From Anaeramoeba flamelloides (taxonomy: Eukaryota > Metamonada > Anaeramoebidae), in the NCBI GenBank assembly GCA_027625915.1, contig JANTQA010000011.1, forward strand, positions 620,001-684,000: a stretch of DNA of 64,000 bases, written 5' to 3'. Each line of letters begins with the position of its first letter. The stretch's first letter is position 1. The notes beneath the pieces were generated by a model. That model was not told the DNA's origin. It saw only the letters and a program-made list of their open reading frames with translations, and did no database searches. The position numbers and the translations under genes are program-made. Shown here piece after piece: positions 1 to 14,200 of this stretch.

Positions 1-613
1 CGGATGAAGTTGTTGCCTCTTCTTCTTCTTCTTCTTCTTCTGAGATTTGTTTTTTTTTGGGGTCTTTTGTTGGCACTTTGGGCATCTTAATTTCTTTTTC
101 ATCTTGAGCCATTTCGATAATTTCATCCAATTCCTTTAAAACATCTTCCTCGTCTTCTTGTGTAAGCTGGCCTGCTAGAAGTTCCTGTATTTCGTTTTGG
201 TATGCCATTGCCTCTTCATTCTCTTCCATAAGTTGCTCCACTTCTTCCACTGACATCATTTTGTTTAGTTGTTGGAGTACGTCCTTTCCTGATTTTAAAC
301 TATCAAAGACCTTCTTTTCCATTTGCTTGAACTCAATAGATTGTGTCATCTCTTCAACGTTGGTAAGCATTTTTTCAACCTTTTCGAGCGTCTGTTCCTG
401 CCATTTCTTACGCCTTAACGCCAGCAGTGCCTGCTTTCGTTTTTTTGCCCGTAAGCACTGCTTTGCGATTTCTGTTTCTTTGTCAATGACCAACTCGATT
501 TTTTTTCGAGATCGTGTGAGGTTGTCTCTTTGGACTTTCAATTCTAAAATGGCTCGATCTTGTGATGTGATTTCTTGGCTTTTGTTTTTCTTTTTACCAA
601 AAAGTGATCCCAT
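1..613 (-). CDS. VPS20: ESCRT-III subunit Vps20/CHMP6 (3' end outside the window)
   Basis: The protein nucleates the Snf7 polymer in ESCRT-III on endosomes, acting between ESCRT-II and membrane scission. It starts MGSLFGKKK, with Gly2 available for N-myristoylation as in CHMP6, followed by the basic helix-1 region. About 204 codons are present with no intron. Recognisable family blocks are SIEFKQMEKKV near residue 93, MMSVEEVEQLMEENEEAM near 119-136, and LLAGQLTQEDEEDVLKELDEI near 144-164, all closely matching animal CHMP6. Around residues 176-184 MPKVPTKDP resembles the MIM2 motif that binds the Vps4 MIT domain. The C-terminus ends in a glutamate run coded by a TCT-type triplet repeat (minus strand) and leaves the window, although at about 204 residues the protein is already full family length. 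The start is the first ATG of the frame and directly gives the myristoylation motif. Family call is firm; the stop is not seen. Confidence 0.93.
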   Translation of the reverse strand, partial: MGSLFGKKKNKSQEITSQDRAILELKVQRDNLTRSRKKIELVIDKETEIAKQCLRAKKRKQALLALRRKKWQEQTLEKVEKMLTNVEEMTQSIEFKQMEKKVFDSLKSGKDVLQQLNKMMSVEEVEQLMEENEEAMAYQNEIQELLAGQLTQEDEEDVLKELDEIIEMAQDEKEIKMPKVPTKDPKKKQISEEEEEEEEATTSS

Positions 614-918
614 TGATATGTTCTTGATATTAAATTATGTTGAAAAGACAAAAGTTGTCAATTGAAAAAGATGTGAGATCGTTAAAGTTTGTTGTTTTGA
701 ATAAAAGGAAACAGAGATTTTTAAAAATAAAAATATTGAGAGAAAAAAGAAAAGTTATTTATTTCCGAATTCTTTTTTAAAAAAATGAATTCTTTACAAC
801 TCTTTAAAAATGTATGAAATTAAGAATATTAAAACCGTTTTTTGGTTACATTAATAATAACGAAAGTTCACAGACATTTGGTTCTGGGAAAAGATCATGA
901 AATTCAAATTTAGTATTA

Positions 919-1377
919 CTGTTGCGAGAAAAATGTTTGACAGAGAAAAATAGTTGGCTAGCAATTTTTATTGGGAACAATACTGAAAATGATTTTTAAT
1001 TTCTTTCGTTTGTGAAATAACTAAAGAAAATAACAATAATCTACTTATTAGAATAATGATTAATGTAATTCTACTTTTTCAAAACCTTATCTCTTATAAT
1101 CTAAATCAAGTTCACAAATTACAATTTTTAGAATTAATAGTAAACTTTACTAAAACTTGGATTTTTGTTAAAATAGCATGATCTACTATAGTTATCAACC
1201 ATTCAAATGAGTATTCTACACAAACCACAAATTTATGAACTTGCAACACAGTTAAACCTGGATTTATATAAAATTCACCTAGTTCTCAATCGGATTTGAT
1301 TTTCAATTTTACTAATGTTCCCCATGTGTAATTTGTGTCCAATCTTTTATCTGTGTCCAACATTTTTCTATCAACAG
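919..1377 (-). mobile_element. Non-autonomous element, family A copy 1 (459 bp)
   Basis: The copy is bounded by inverted ends CTGTTG...CAACAG and flanked by TTA at 916-918 and 1378-1380, a 3-bp duplication of the PIF/Harbinger (TWA) type. It lies in the opposite orientation to copy A2 inside the TOR intron and has exactly the same length. Each arm carries two tandem units of roughly AGAAAAATGTTGGACA, then the core TTTTTATTGGGAACAAT. There is no transposase. A Tourist-like MITE is the best class, but the family is only defined by copies in this window. Confidence 0.85.
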
Positions 1378-1382
1378 TTATA

Positions 1383-1475
1383 CTGATATTTAAAAAATAA
1401 TAAGAAAACACTTTTCACTTCATTTTCTTTTTTTTTTTTTATCTAACACAGATGAGTTTTATATAAATCCCAAGG
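1383..1475. mobile_element. Family D element end (solo arm)
   Basis: TA followed by CTGATATTTAAAAAATAATA and a CTTTTCACTTCATTTTC stretch matches the family D arm seen at 58742, 24554 and 60579. It abuts the TTA duplication of A1. No matching opposite arm was found nearby, so this is a fragment or a D copy broken up by later insertions. Confidence 0.45.
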
Positions 1476-1495
1476 AATTTTGGTAAACTCTAATA

Positions 1496-1716
1496 CTGTA
1501 AATTGTAAAATAAAAAGATCAAAATTTTACAGTCAGCTTTCCATAAAATCACATCCCAAGAATTAAAAAAAAATCATCAAAGTTCCCAATTCTGAAAGAT
1601 AAATTAATAATTTTATCTTGTTTTAAGAATTAAAAATTTGGAATGGTACTTGATTTATAAATCTTTTTTTGGAAAGTTGAATGAAAATTTTGTTCCATTT
1701 ATTTTGTAACAAATAG
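1496..1716 (-). mobile_element. Non-autonomous element, family C copy 1 (221 bp)
   Basis: The ends CTGTAAATTGTAAAATAAAA and (reverse complement) CTATTTGTTACAAAATAAAT are flanked by TA on both sides (1494-1495 and 1717-1718). Behind both ends is the shared block with ATCAAAATTTT / AACAAAATTTTCATTCA and then a TTCCA motif. Its interior AAGTTCCCAATTCTGAAA is the reverse complement of the interior of C2-C4, so it is inverted relative to them. Tc1/mariner-like TA insertion is the likely class. Confidence 0.7.
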
Positions 1717-3755
1717 TAATGAATTGGTCTCTTTTTTTCTGATTAGAGGTTGTCTAAGATTAGAATCCTAAAGTTTTAGAATTAAAAAATAGAGAAATCA
1801 ATTGAGATATTATCGCATTTTAAATTTCAAATACGAGTAATTAGTAATTTCATTAATTCCAGAAAATACCTTTAAGGAGTTATGTCGAAAAGGAATTCAA
1901 CTGAAAAATTACGAAACTTTCTTTTCTATTGGTTAGGTGAACTTGATCTGAAATCCTAGTTTATAATAAATATTTATAAGAATATGTAATGTTTATCAGA
2001 TTTTTTTACTGTTAATTTCAAGTTTTTAAGGATTTATGTTCCATTTTATATCATCAACATAGATTACCAATATCATCATTTTATCTTTATTATTGTTCAG
2101 TTATCTTTTATAAAAGTTTTAAAATAATGGTATAGGAATAATAAACAGGGAAAATTATTTGGTTCGTTTGCAAAGTCGTTTTTGATTTTAAAGTTCACAA
2201 AGGACGACTAACAAAATTTTTTTGAGAACAGAATTTATTAAAGAAATATATATAGGGAAGTAAAAAATTTTTACCTATTTAATTAACAAATACAAGTATG
2301 AATGTATTTATTTTTTTTTTGGTTTTATTTTTTTTTGTGCCTTAATAACTAAATTTGGACCTTGTAGAATGAAATTTATAGTGTTGTTTTACTTTTATTA
2401 TTCAATAAATAAATTATTTTCTGAAGAAAGTGGGTAAAAAATTACTCATTTAAAGTTAAAAACACCACAAAAAACAAAAAAAAATTATCAAAAAAGTCCT
2501 AAAAAGATAATTCTAAAAAATAAAAAAAAAGACTTGAAGGGATTTTCAATTACAAGTTCAAATTTTAAAACATTTCAAACTTGTTAAAAAGTAACTATAA
2601 TAAAGGTTGAAAAATCCATAGAAATTATTTTATGTTAATATATTTAGAATAGAAATTAGATCATTTTAAAACCAAAAATTGTTAGGATCTTTATAAAGTG
2701 TAAAATTGTGAAATTTTCATAAATTATGAAAATAGACCATTTTTTGGAAAAGAAATTTCCAATGTGTAAATTAACGAACACATTATAGAGCTCTCCCAAG
2801 TACATTTTAATATATAATTTTACCCATTTCACTTGAAAAAAAAACCCTTAAAATTTAACTGAACATTTTCTTACTCAGACATATTTGAAGATATTTATTG
2901 AATTATTATTTAAAAAAAGACTGTCATCTGTGCATGCCATGAACTTTGGAAAATTAAATCATTTCTCAATAAACCATTTTAACTCTTTATTCTAAATTTA
3001 TTATGTGTGGTTATAATGTATTTAGAACCCAAAAATAAAAATAAAAATGATTTTTTTTATAAAATAAAATAGTTTAATAGGTTTATAAATACTAGAAATA
3101 CCATAATTCAAATAAAAATGATGACTTTATTATATATTTAAAGAATTAATTTATAAGTTAAACCCCCAAGTTTATCAATTCTAATTATTGAATTCATTTT
3201 AATTCAAGAATATCCCAAAATATAATTAAAATCTCGGATATTCAATAAAAATTTTTAATGAGACTCTTTTTTTTTATTTTTTTTTTATTCTTAGTATTGA
3301 AAAAAGGCAAAAAAATCCAAATAATTATTTTTTTTTGATTTTGTTTTGCTGAATTACAAGAATAATGATAATATTTAATTATCCCAATTTTATTTAAGAA
3401 AATTTTTTAGGGGGGATTGTTCCATAACAACATACTTTTAATTCTAAATGTTATATTATTTATTGAAAATGATATTGACATTCTTGGTCTCGATTTTTAT
3501 ATTAGAAAAGAAAAAGGAAATTAGTCAAAAATTACTATTTTTAGGATTTCTCACTTTTAGTAATTCTTGATAGTTTCTTGAATAAATAATATTGAATCAT
3601 TTAATCTTATTATAAAAATACAAGATAAATAAATCAAATATTTAATCATTGAGGATCTAAATTAAATTTAGTTGTTATTTTATTCACAATTACTTATTAA
3701 ATTTCTAGATATATAAAAGATTTGGGAATATGTCTGTTGTATATTTTCAAGAGTA

Positions 3756-3951
3756 AAGTCAGTTACACTTTTAAGACACGAACTTTGAACGAAATTTATG
3801 CTACAAAAAAATCTCAAATTAAAGCACATATTTTTAAATTATTTTTTACACAAATAGTTTTAATAGAATTTGAATTTTGGGACTTAATTTGAGATTATTT
3901 TTGTGCCTTAAATTTTGTTGAAAGTTTATGTCTTAAATTTGAAACTGGCAG
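3756..3951 (+). mobile_element. Family B foldback element copy 1 (196 bp)
   Basis: This is the most diverged of five near-full-length copies. It begins AAGTCAGTTACAC where the others have CAGTCAGTTCCAC and ends CTGGCAG, flanked by TA at both ends. The two arms are complementary almost to the centre, so a transcript or single strand would fold into one hairpin. No coding capacity. Class: Tc1/mariner-type MITE. Confidence 0.8.
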
Positions 3952-5207
3952 TATAAGAAACAAACTATTTTTATTCAATTAAGTTTTTTGATAATATTTA
4001 TTAATTTTTGATATTAGAATTATTAATTTACATTAAATTTATTTGTTTGAAAATATTTAAAAAAATGTTAAATAATATTAAAAACTAATATTTTTCAATT
4101 CCTCAGTTCTTATCAGCTTATTGAAACAATAAAGAATATGTTATTAATTATTAATTAACATAATCAAATTAAAAAGTTTTTATTTTTGTAAAAAATCGAA
4201 ATTATCCAAGGTTTTATAAAAAGTATTTTGGGAAAATTTTTAATTTGAATAATTTGATTATTTTTAATATATTTTTTTGTTCAATAAAAAGAAAAAATTG
4301 ATTCGAACAGTTCTTTGAATAAAAAAATGACATTGATATTAGTTTAGATTAAGTTGTAATTTTTTTGAAATTAAGTAAATTTTTTAAACTGGGTTATTTA
4401 CTAAACTAAATGGTTTACTGTTTACAAGTTTATTTTTCTTTATATTTCCCTTCATAGATATTAAGATTTTTTCTTACTTCTTTTAAAGATAATTATTTTT
4501 TTTTAAATAATTCGGAAATATGTTGAAATTTTGAACTTTTCAAAAATGAGAAAAATGAGATCAAACTTTGGAAAACAATAACTCACTTCGAGAAAATAGG
4601 ATTAAAAGTAAGACTGGTATTGTAGTAATCAGAGTTGTTACTTCATTTTTATATTTCAAGAAAAGGTAAATAATTTTTGAATTTACCAACAGACATTATT
4701 TAAAGATTATTTTCGATTACTTGTTGCTTAAAGATGAAATTCACATCAAAACATTTTTTAAAAAACATGGTTCTGTAATAGTTGAAATAGAAGTATTCAA
4801 TTAAAGTATTTTGCACTTTTTTCAACAAAATGTTTATCATTTTTTTGTTCTTTTTTCTCTTTTGTTTTTTTAATCCTTTAATTTTTGTGTCACAAAACAA
4901 AGATCCATTTTTGGAATAAAATCCCAAAAAAAGATAGTAGCAAACAAGAGACTTTTTCCAAAGAAAAAACACAAGTTTGTATTTTTTTTTTTTTTTTTCT
5001 GATTAGAATAATTGAGAGAAGCCTTAATTCAATTTTCTTTTCTATTATTTGAACAACAATGGAATGTCTTCAAAAGTTATATTTCTCTAAATAAAAAATA
5101 ATTAAAAAGAAAAAACAAATAAACAAACAGAAAAACAATAACAACAACAAGAAGAGAATTGAAACGATTAAAAATACAAAACTAAAAAAAAAAAGATAAA
5201 ACCAATT

Positions 5208-8200
5208 ATGAGTAGTGTTGTATTGAAAAGGGAAACAAACCTTCTTCATTTATTATTAGATTCGCTCGGAAGGGGGAGCAATTTTAAAGATCGAAAAGAA
5301 ACGTGTAAAGCACTTAAAGTGTATGTTGGAGACAAATTTCGAGAATTAAGCTCGGAGTCTTTCCAGAATTTATTACAAGAAATTGCGCATACCATTTCCG
5401 ATTTAATTAGCTCTACGGATCCTGATTTAATTTTGTCTGGATGCCAGATTATTAACGAACTCTTAGACATTTCAAGCGAAGAGAATAATGCAATGATTGC
5501 CCGCTTTGGAAGCTATCTGCGAATAGCTTTAGATCACGACTCTCCAAAGCTTCTAAAATTTGCATCCAAGACTTTGGGAAGGCTTGCCAAGGTGGGTGGC
5601 TCTCTTTCTCATGAAATTGTTGAATTTGAAACCAAAGAGGCGCTTTCCTATTTACAGGACGAAAGGAAAGAAGGAAGGATAATGGCAGCTGTCTTGATCA
5701 TGATCCAAATTTCCGATTCATGCCCTACAATTATGTCCATGCACATCGGCACATTTTTTGAAAGGATCTGGTTTGCGCTTCGAGATAAACTTCTTGTCAT
5801 CAGACAACATGCTGTAATTGCATTACGAAAGGGTTTAGAGTTAATTACACAAAGAGACGAGAGATCGAAATCTCAGTGGTTTAAGTCTATTTATGATGAA
5901 TCAAAAAAGGTATTATTTTTCATTTGTTAATTCTTTTTTTTTTTGAATTCTTCTTTTTAAATGATCGATTATTCTGTTTCTTATTCTTTGTAAACTTAAA
6001 ATTGGTAAAAGTATTCATTTATTCAAACTTAAACAGGGTTATTCTACGACGTTTGACAAATTAGTCTCAATTCTTTAATGTAGTTAGTAGAAAAAAAATT
6101 ACTGTTGAGAGAAAAATGTTGGACACAGAAAAATGGTTGGACACCATTTTTAATTGGGAACATTAGTAAAATTGAAAATCCAAATCCTATTGATAACTAG
6201 GTGAATTTTATATAAATCCAGGTTTAAATGTGTTACAAGTTCAACTATCTGTGATTTGTGTAGAATACTCATTTGAATGGTTGATAACTAAAGTAGATCA
6301 TGCTATTTTAACAAAAATCCAAGTTGTAGTAAAGTTTACTATTAATTCTGAAAATGTTAATTTTTAAACTTGCTTTAGGGTATCAGAGATAAGGTTTTGA
6401 AAAAGTAGAATTACATTAATAGTTATTCTAATAAGTAGATTATTGTTATTTTCTTTAGTTATTTCACAAAGGATTGAAATTAAAAATCATTTCCAGTAAT
6501 GTTCCCAATTAAAAATGCTGTCCAACTATTTTTCTGTGTCCAACATTTTTCTCTCAACAGTTACCTGTTATTTTCAATCGCTATTATCTCTCAAAAAACT
6601 TTCAGAAATCTCATAGCAAGCGTATTGGGTGAGATTTCGTTGTTGTTTTGTAAAGACTTAGTATAGTGCTATTATTAGGAAAGCAGTTTTGAATAAGGGG
6701 GGGTTATTTGCTGAGATCCTCAAAATAATTACAGTCAGTTCCACTTTTAAGACACAAACTTTAATGAAATTTAATGCACAGCAAAAATCTCAAATTAAGG
6801 AACAAAATTCAGATTCTAGTAAAATAATTTGTGTAGTTAAAAAATTCCAAAAAATGTGCTTAATTTGAGATTTTTTTTGTGTCTTAATTTTCGTTGAAAG
6901 TTTGTGTCTTAAATTTGAAACTGACTGTACTAACAATAAAATAAAAAACAATTAAGAAAAGAAAAGAAAAAGTCTTTTATAGTAGGGAAAAAAATACCAG
7001 GCATGAAAATAATCCCGAACAAGATTTTTAATTGCGAATCTTAGTAAAATTGCTGAGTAATTTCTTTTATTTTCAATCAAATCCTTTTTTATAAACGACC
7101 AAATTTTTTATGAGCCTAGTAATAAACCCACCTAAAGTTCATTAAAGTAGGATGTATCTAGAATACTCATTTAATAGTTTGATTTGCATATGTAGATCAA
7201 CTTTTCTTGAAAAACAATCACAGTTTTATTGAGGTTTACTAGAGTTTGGAAAATGATAATTTTTATTCTTGTTTTTTGATTGATTGAATGGTGTTTTTGA
7301 ACAAGTGTAATTTCATTAATCATCATTCTAATAAGTGGATGAGTTATAATTTAAAAAGTTTGTTTCTTATAAAAAAGGATTTGATTGAAAATAAAAGATA
7401 TTACACATCAATTTTCCTAAGATTCGCAATTAAAAACCTTGTCTGGGTATTATTTTCATGTCAGGTATTTTTTTTCACTACTTTAATTTAAATTTTTTTG
7501 TCCTATTTCTCCGTTCTACTTGTTTATTAAGTAATTTACTATACTTACAATATCTTACAGTTATTAATTCCAAAAAACTCCAAAAAGACAAAATTAAAAA
7601 GTCTTTTAGTTCCTCTATCTTTAAATTTTTCTTCTTCTTGTTTTTTTTTCATCCATGATGGTGTTTTCCCAAATGAAGATCATATCGTCATTTCCTTAAT
7701 TTGTTTATTAAAACATTATTTGTTGTGTAAATTCACAAAATAAAATTTTGGGGAAATTTAAGAATATTTTTCTGAGCAAATTTTATTTTATAAAGTGCAG
7801 AATAAACAATAAAATAATACTTTATAACTTTTCAATTTACAATGCTGTTGTCCATTTCTCTGTTTTAACTGAGTGGGGGAAAAAAATTGATGTTAACAAA
7901 TCCAAATCGTTCAATGGTATTTTGATAATATCATTCATGATCTAATTATTGCTATTATTATTTTCTTCTTGTGTGAATTATTCACATTGCTTTTTTAATA
8001 GCATTAATCAATCTTAAGGTATTTTTTTGTGCTGAATTTTTTCTATATCTTTTAAGTTCCTGCTTGTGATGAATTTAATTCATTTCTATTTCATCTGTTT
8101 GGTAAATAAATTCTTATTATTTTCTTCTTTTAAAAGATCTAGTTCATTACTAATCTTTTTGTAGGTAAATTTTGAAATTAAATTGTTTTTTTAATTTTTG

Positions 8201-11200
8201 AAAAATAAAATATTTACTTGAATTAAAGATTGAAAAAAAAAAAATGATCAAAAATTAACAAAAAAGTACTGTGAGTATTTTTTTTTCTTTTCCAATTGGA
8301 CTTTTCTTTTTTCGTTCTACTGATTTTGATGGATTTAAACTCTACGAGAGAAAAAAATAAATGTAATTTGATGACAACCAAATTAGCTTATACTCCAGTT
8401 AAACATGCAATTCCTAGCTGATTATAACACTTTTGAACATACATTTAACCCATACTAAATTGATCCTTTGATAAATTTAACATAATGTTAATTTGACAAA
8501 ATGGGATGAATAATCTCTTTGTTTTGATTTTCTAATTTATTAATTGGTGAGGGTTATTTTGTTTTTGTATTTAGTTTGTAGGATTTTTTTTTATTGAACA
8601 ATTTGTTGTTCCAAAATAACGGAAAATAAAGATTGATCATACAATGAATTGTTTCGAAAATTTCACACTTTACAAATGAAAAGGTGTTTTAGAGACATTT
8701 TCAAAATTGAGAACAAAAAGTTTTTAAAAGTGTTCTTCAGACTGTTTGGTTTACTCCTGTTAACAATTTGAATAACACTTTTTTTAGAACTTAATATATC
8801 CACTTTTTAAAATGACTTTCTGGAAAAAAACTCCAAACTTTAGAAAAATAAATATCACATTATCAATATATTCTTTTTCAAGATAATTTTCTTAATTCTA
8901 TGATAAACTATTACCTTTATTAATATTTTAAATGTAATATTCGAGAATTAAACAAGTTTTCATTTTTTTCTTGTATTGCTTCAAAAAATTTAATTTTTCT
9001 CAAATAATAAAAAAAGTAAAAAAAATTTTTCATTCAATAATTTCCATGTAAACCGATTAATTTCAATAAAATAATCTTTTTTTGGGAATGTCCGGCCTAT
9101 AAAATCAATCGAAAAATCTGGATATCTGAATTTTATGAAAAAAAATAAAAAAATTAATAATATCTCCGATTTTATTAATAAAAAGAATTCATCATGTATA
9201 TTATCATTAGTAAGTGATAATAAAATTTGTGATTCTTTAACAAAATTTATAAAAAAAAGTTTAGAAATTAGGTGAGACAGGAGAAAAGCAATTTTCTCTC
9301 TTCAAAAATAAATAAATAAATAAATTTTTTCATATTTTGATGTTAACTCCTTCATGAATTTCCATAAAAAAATAAAATATCTTTGAGGTGAAGATAAAAT
9401 GTTTTCTCAAAATTTTTAAGTAATGTTATACAATTATAATATTTTCTTTATAAAGGCATTTTCTAGCATTTTTTCAAAATCATCTAACAATGGACCAGAA
9501 ATTCTCCAGACCTCTAAAATACTAATGCTTTTACATACAAAACTAGTTGAATAATATTCATAAAAATATGCAAATTTTCGCATTTTTCAATTTTTTTCAT
9601 GTTATGCCAACTCCCAAAATTTAAAATTTCTTTTGGAAAATAATAATCTTTAAAGAAAGAAATATGTGTAAAATGTGATTATTATCGAAAATATTCTGAA
9701 AATTTAAATCATCATTTTTGGTATTGTGAAAAAATATAAACCAAAATTAACCCAATAATTTTTATTTTGAACATTATAATAAATCATTTATCGTTTCTTA
9801 ATATTTAAAAAATATTAATTCGTTATATTGAAACAAAAAAAAATTTTTGCAACATTTTCAATTGAAAATATTTTTTAATTTGTTTTTGTTTAGAATTAAG
9901 AGTGTTTTATTTTGTAACAAATTTAAATAAATTAATCAAAAAACATATGAATGGTTCAACCTCTAAAATATAATTAAAATTTTTCATTAATAAAATAAAA
10001 ACAAACAAAAAAATAAAAACAAAACAAAAAAATAAAAACAAAAACTTTTTTTCAAATCTAACTAAAACTTCTCAAAAACAAAACAAAAAATTTAAAAAAT
10101 AAAATAAAAAAAGGGATTTAAATTAAATCAATCTGAAACAATTCATGGTTCATTACTTGTTATGGGTGAATTATTTCGAATCTCGGGAGATTTTATGAAA
10201 AAATATTATGAAGAAATATGCGAATTAATTATTTCATACAAGGAGCACAAGGATAAGGAAGTTAAAAAAACTGTGATTGAATTAATACCAGAATTAGCCA
10301 AATTCGATAGCAATTTTTTCATTAACAAATATCTAAAAAACATTGTGAAATATTTACATAAATCTTTGAACAAACTTTCAGTTGATCAGGTAATTATTTT
10401 TAATTCACTGGGAAAGTTGTCTGTCAGTGTCGGCATTAGCTATAATAATTATGTCGAAACGACGTTGATCAAGATTCGAAAGGCATTAAATTCGACGAAA
10501 AAAAAAACATATTGCCCAGAATGTATTGTATGTTTTTCGTTAGTAGCTGAGGCCTTACATGAAGGTATTATATTAAAAACGAAGCAATTAAATATCATTT
10601 CATCAATTTTCAATCTACCGTTAAGTGAAGAAGTAATTGACTGTTGTTTAAAAATCAAAAAATATTTGAAAGAGTTGAGCAATGAAATTGATAAAAAAAT
10701 GTATGACAGTGTTTCAAGCATTTTAGGTACTGCGCTATCGTTATCTAACACAAGTCACAGCATTAATGTCAACAAGCAACGAAATCAAAGTTCGATGTCT
10801 AAATTTGAATCTGAATATGATTTCAATCAAATAATCTTATCCCTAAGGTGCCTAACCATTTTTGAAATCACATTAAGAAAATTATTAGAATTTACTGACA
10901 CAGCGGTTTTGCATTATTTAAACGATTCCAACAAGTTGATCCGAAAGGAGGCGGCACTAACGTGCTGCAAAGTCTTGATCAAGTCTTCAATTTCTGGCAA
11001 TGAGGAAATGAATAATTTGATTGAGAATTCCATCCTAAACAAATTATTAGTTGTTGCGATCACTGATACAGAGGCAATTGTCAGGCTATCTGTGTTAGAG
11101 TCCCTAGATAGCAGATTAGATCACAAACTGTGCACAAGTAACAACATCTCAGCCTTATTGATCGGGTTAAATGACGAAAATTTTGCAGTCAGATATTTGA

Positions 11201-14200
11201 TTGTCACGATCATTGGGAGGATTTCAAAGATAAATCCAAGATTTGTGATACCCTCTGTTCGAAAGACATTAATTCAATTGTTGACAGAATTAGAATTTAC
11301 AAAGGATCTCAAATTAAAGGAAGAAAGCGCCAAATTATTGGCGCACTTAATAAAATCAATTGGCGATTTAATTGAGCCCTATTGCGAATTAATTTTAAAA
11401 AATTTGATCCCAAAGCTAAATGAAAACAAAACAAAAAAAAATTTATCGATCATTGATAGCTCGATAATGAGCTATATTCTTTCTGCAATTGGGCAATTAT
11501 CCAAGTACACCAAAAACAAAAAAATGGAGCAATACTTGAACTTGCTCATGAAAATCATCTTACCCATTTTGCAAGAAGAAACATCAAATTTCCGCTTGTT
11601 TAATGCGCTGCATAGCCTCAGGAAAATAATAAGTTCCACGGCACAAATATTTGACGGGTATCAAAAATTTCCCAAGCTATTAATTATTTTGTTAAAGATC
11701 TTAAGAAATGAAAACTCCAAAAACATTCGACAAGAGGTAATGAAATTGATGGGCATTTTAGGGGCGATCGATCCCTATATCCAAAAGATCAATTTGAAAA
11801 AGGTCTTTCAACAGGAAAATAAACTAAATAAAAAAATCAATTCGGAAAGATCCAAGCTGATGCTGAAAAAAAAAGAATTTGAAAAGGAAAGTATCTTTAG
11901 TGGCATTGGCTCAAATTATTCAAATTATTACCCCAATGCAGCAATCCCATCCTTGATGAAAATTTTGGAAGACAAGGCCCTCTCAAAGCATCATATTATG
12001 GTTATCCAAGCCTTAATTTTCATTTTTAAATCGTTAGCATTAAGATCTGTGAAGTTTCTATCAAGGGTAATGCCTACATATTTTTATGCGATGAGAACCT
12101 GTGAAAATAAGTTTCGAGAATTTCTATTTAAAAATTTAAGAGTCATTGTAAACACCGTGAAGCACCATATATGTATCTATTTGAAGGAACTGTTTGAAAT
12201 AATTAGTCAATTTTGGTCAACACCCTTGCTTGTTGAAATGATTACTTTAATTGGTGATATTTCAGTTTTAGTGCCAGACCAATTCAAAGTTTACCTGCCA
12301 AATTTGATCCCCCAATTATTAAGTGTATTGAGAGACGACAACAGCATCGATCGGGAACCCACCAAGCAGGTTCTCAAATCCTTTGAATTATTTGCCTCGA
12401 ATTTGGAAGATTATATGCATTTAGTGATACCAACTATAATTAAATTGTTTGAACAAAACGATACACCCTTGTTTATCAAGCGCCACGCTTTAAAAACCAT
12501 TGGCAATTTATGCAGGAATTTAAATTTTTCAGATTTTTCTTCAAGGATCATTCACCCCATCGCGAGATCGCTCTCAATTCAACATCAAAAATTACAAAAA
12601 TCAATTATGAATACTCTATGTAAATTCGTCATCCATTTAGGAAACGGATATTCCATTTTTGTTCCAATGATCGATAAAATTTTGACGAAAAATAATATCG
12701 ATCATCCCTTTTACCAAAATTTAATTGAAAATTTTTATAGCCACGGAACAATAAACGAAAATAACGATAATCAAATTGGGTTTAATAATGTAACCTTTAG
12801 TTTAAAAAATAAAAAAAAGTTCAGTTTTGAAAAGGTGAAGACAGAAAATAATAATAATAACAAAATTGATAAGAACAAAGAAAATAACCAGAATAATCAT
12901 CTCCACCAAAATCAAGAAATTAATATTAATATTAATATTAATAAGGATACTGATAAAAAAATAAAGAATAATAATAAAATGAAAAAAAATCAAGACAATA
13001 AAATAAATGAGAACGAGAGTGATAATAATAATAAACAAAATAATAAAAATAATAATTATGCAAAGAATCAAGAAAATGAGAAGGACAATAATAATAGTAA
13101 AAAGAATAACAAGAATAATAATAATAATTTAGAGGATTCAGAAATGATCAATTATTCTGATTCCTCAGAAACTGATGAATTTTATTTAAATTTAAACAGT
13201 GAAGAGGACTATTTTAATGTCAATTCCAAAATGATCCAAAAGGAATTAATATTTAACACCCCTGTGAAAAAATTAATTTTAAAGCAACAGCAATTAAAGC
13301 AATCATGGGAGATCGGTAATATTGCTACAAAGGAAGAATGGGGTGAGTGGATCCGAAGATTTTCAATAGAATTGCTCAAGCAATCGCCTTCGCCAACAAT
13401 GCGGTCATGCTCTGCATTGGCCCAAACTTATTACCCATTAGCAAAGGAATTATTTAATGTCGCGTTTTTGAGTTGTTGGCAAGAATTGTATTACCAATAT
13501 CAAGACGATTTAATTCACAGCTTAGAAATTGCATATAATTCAAAAACACTATCGTCAGAGGTATTGCAAATGCTCTTGAATTTGGCAGAATTTATGGAGC
13601 ATGTGGATAAACCATTGCCAATATCAATTTCAACATTGGGTATACTGGCAGTGAAATGCAGAGCATACACAAAGGCCCTACATTATAAGGAAATTGAATT
13701 CCAAATGGATCCCGAGGGCACTGTTGAGCCTTTAATTACCATCAATAATCAATTAGAAAAGCCAAATGCAGCTATTGGCATTTTAATTTATGCTCAACAA
13801 AACTTAAATTTGGAATTAAAAGAAGAATGGTACGAACAATTAAATAGATGGGATGAAGCATTAGAAGCCTATGAAAATAGAATTGAATTTTTAATTGAAA
13901 ATGAATTAGAAAATAATAATAGCAATACAAATATTATACTTGAAAATGAGAATAAGAATGAGAAAGAAAATGAGAAAGAAATCAAGAATAAAAACAAAAA
14001 TGAAGATAAAGATAAAATGAAAAATGAAAATGAAGATAAAGATAAAGAAGAAAAAAAAGAAGATAAAAATAAAGAAGATGATGATGATCGGGTAGAATTC
14101 AAATTAAACAAAAATGAAGTCAAGGAAAAAAAAAATTTCACCAATCAAAATAATTTTCAGTATAAAAAAATCTTGAATGAGATTGATTATTTTAAAAATT

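Larger units (their letters stand above)
614..5207. other. AT-rich divergent spacer between VPS20 and TOR
   Basis: This spacer holds both promoters (VPS20 leftward, TOR rightward) but no supportable gene. It contains mobile element copies A1 (919-1377), a D-type end (from 1383), C1 (1496-1716) and B1 (3756-3951). Open frames such as 4700-4972 are A/T-run artefacts with no family resemblance. The 100 bases before TOR are almost pure A/C purine-like runs, as often seen in leaders of AT-rich protists. No promoter motif can be named. Confidence 0.7.
5910..10113 (+). other. Giant TOR intron (4204 bp) with three embedded elements
   Basis: The donor is AAG|GTATTA after codon 234 and the acceptor is an A-rich ...ATAAAAAAAG|GGA; phase 0 restores the conserved mTOR reading across the junction. 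It carries element A2 (6102-6560), B2 (6732-6927) and A3 (6997-7465), all in its first third. The remainder is AT-rich with no supportable gene; frames at 7288-7945 have no coding character. The last 150 bases are an AAACAAAA/AATAAAAAC-type low-complexity run. Confidence 0.85.

Noticed and set aside
261-665. 134-codon plus-strand frame
   Set aside because: It lies antisense to the VPS20 reading frame, which is unmistakable by its CHMP6 blocks.
4700-4972. 90-codon minus-strand frame
   Set aside because: Made of A/T runs with F/K/N bias, no family resemblance, and no clear codon preference.
7288-7945. Three short plus-strand frames in the TOR intron
   Set aside because: Two overlap element A3 or T-rich DNA; no conserved sequence, and they lie inside an intron supported by the mTOR alignment.
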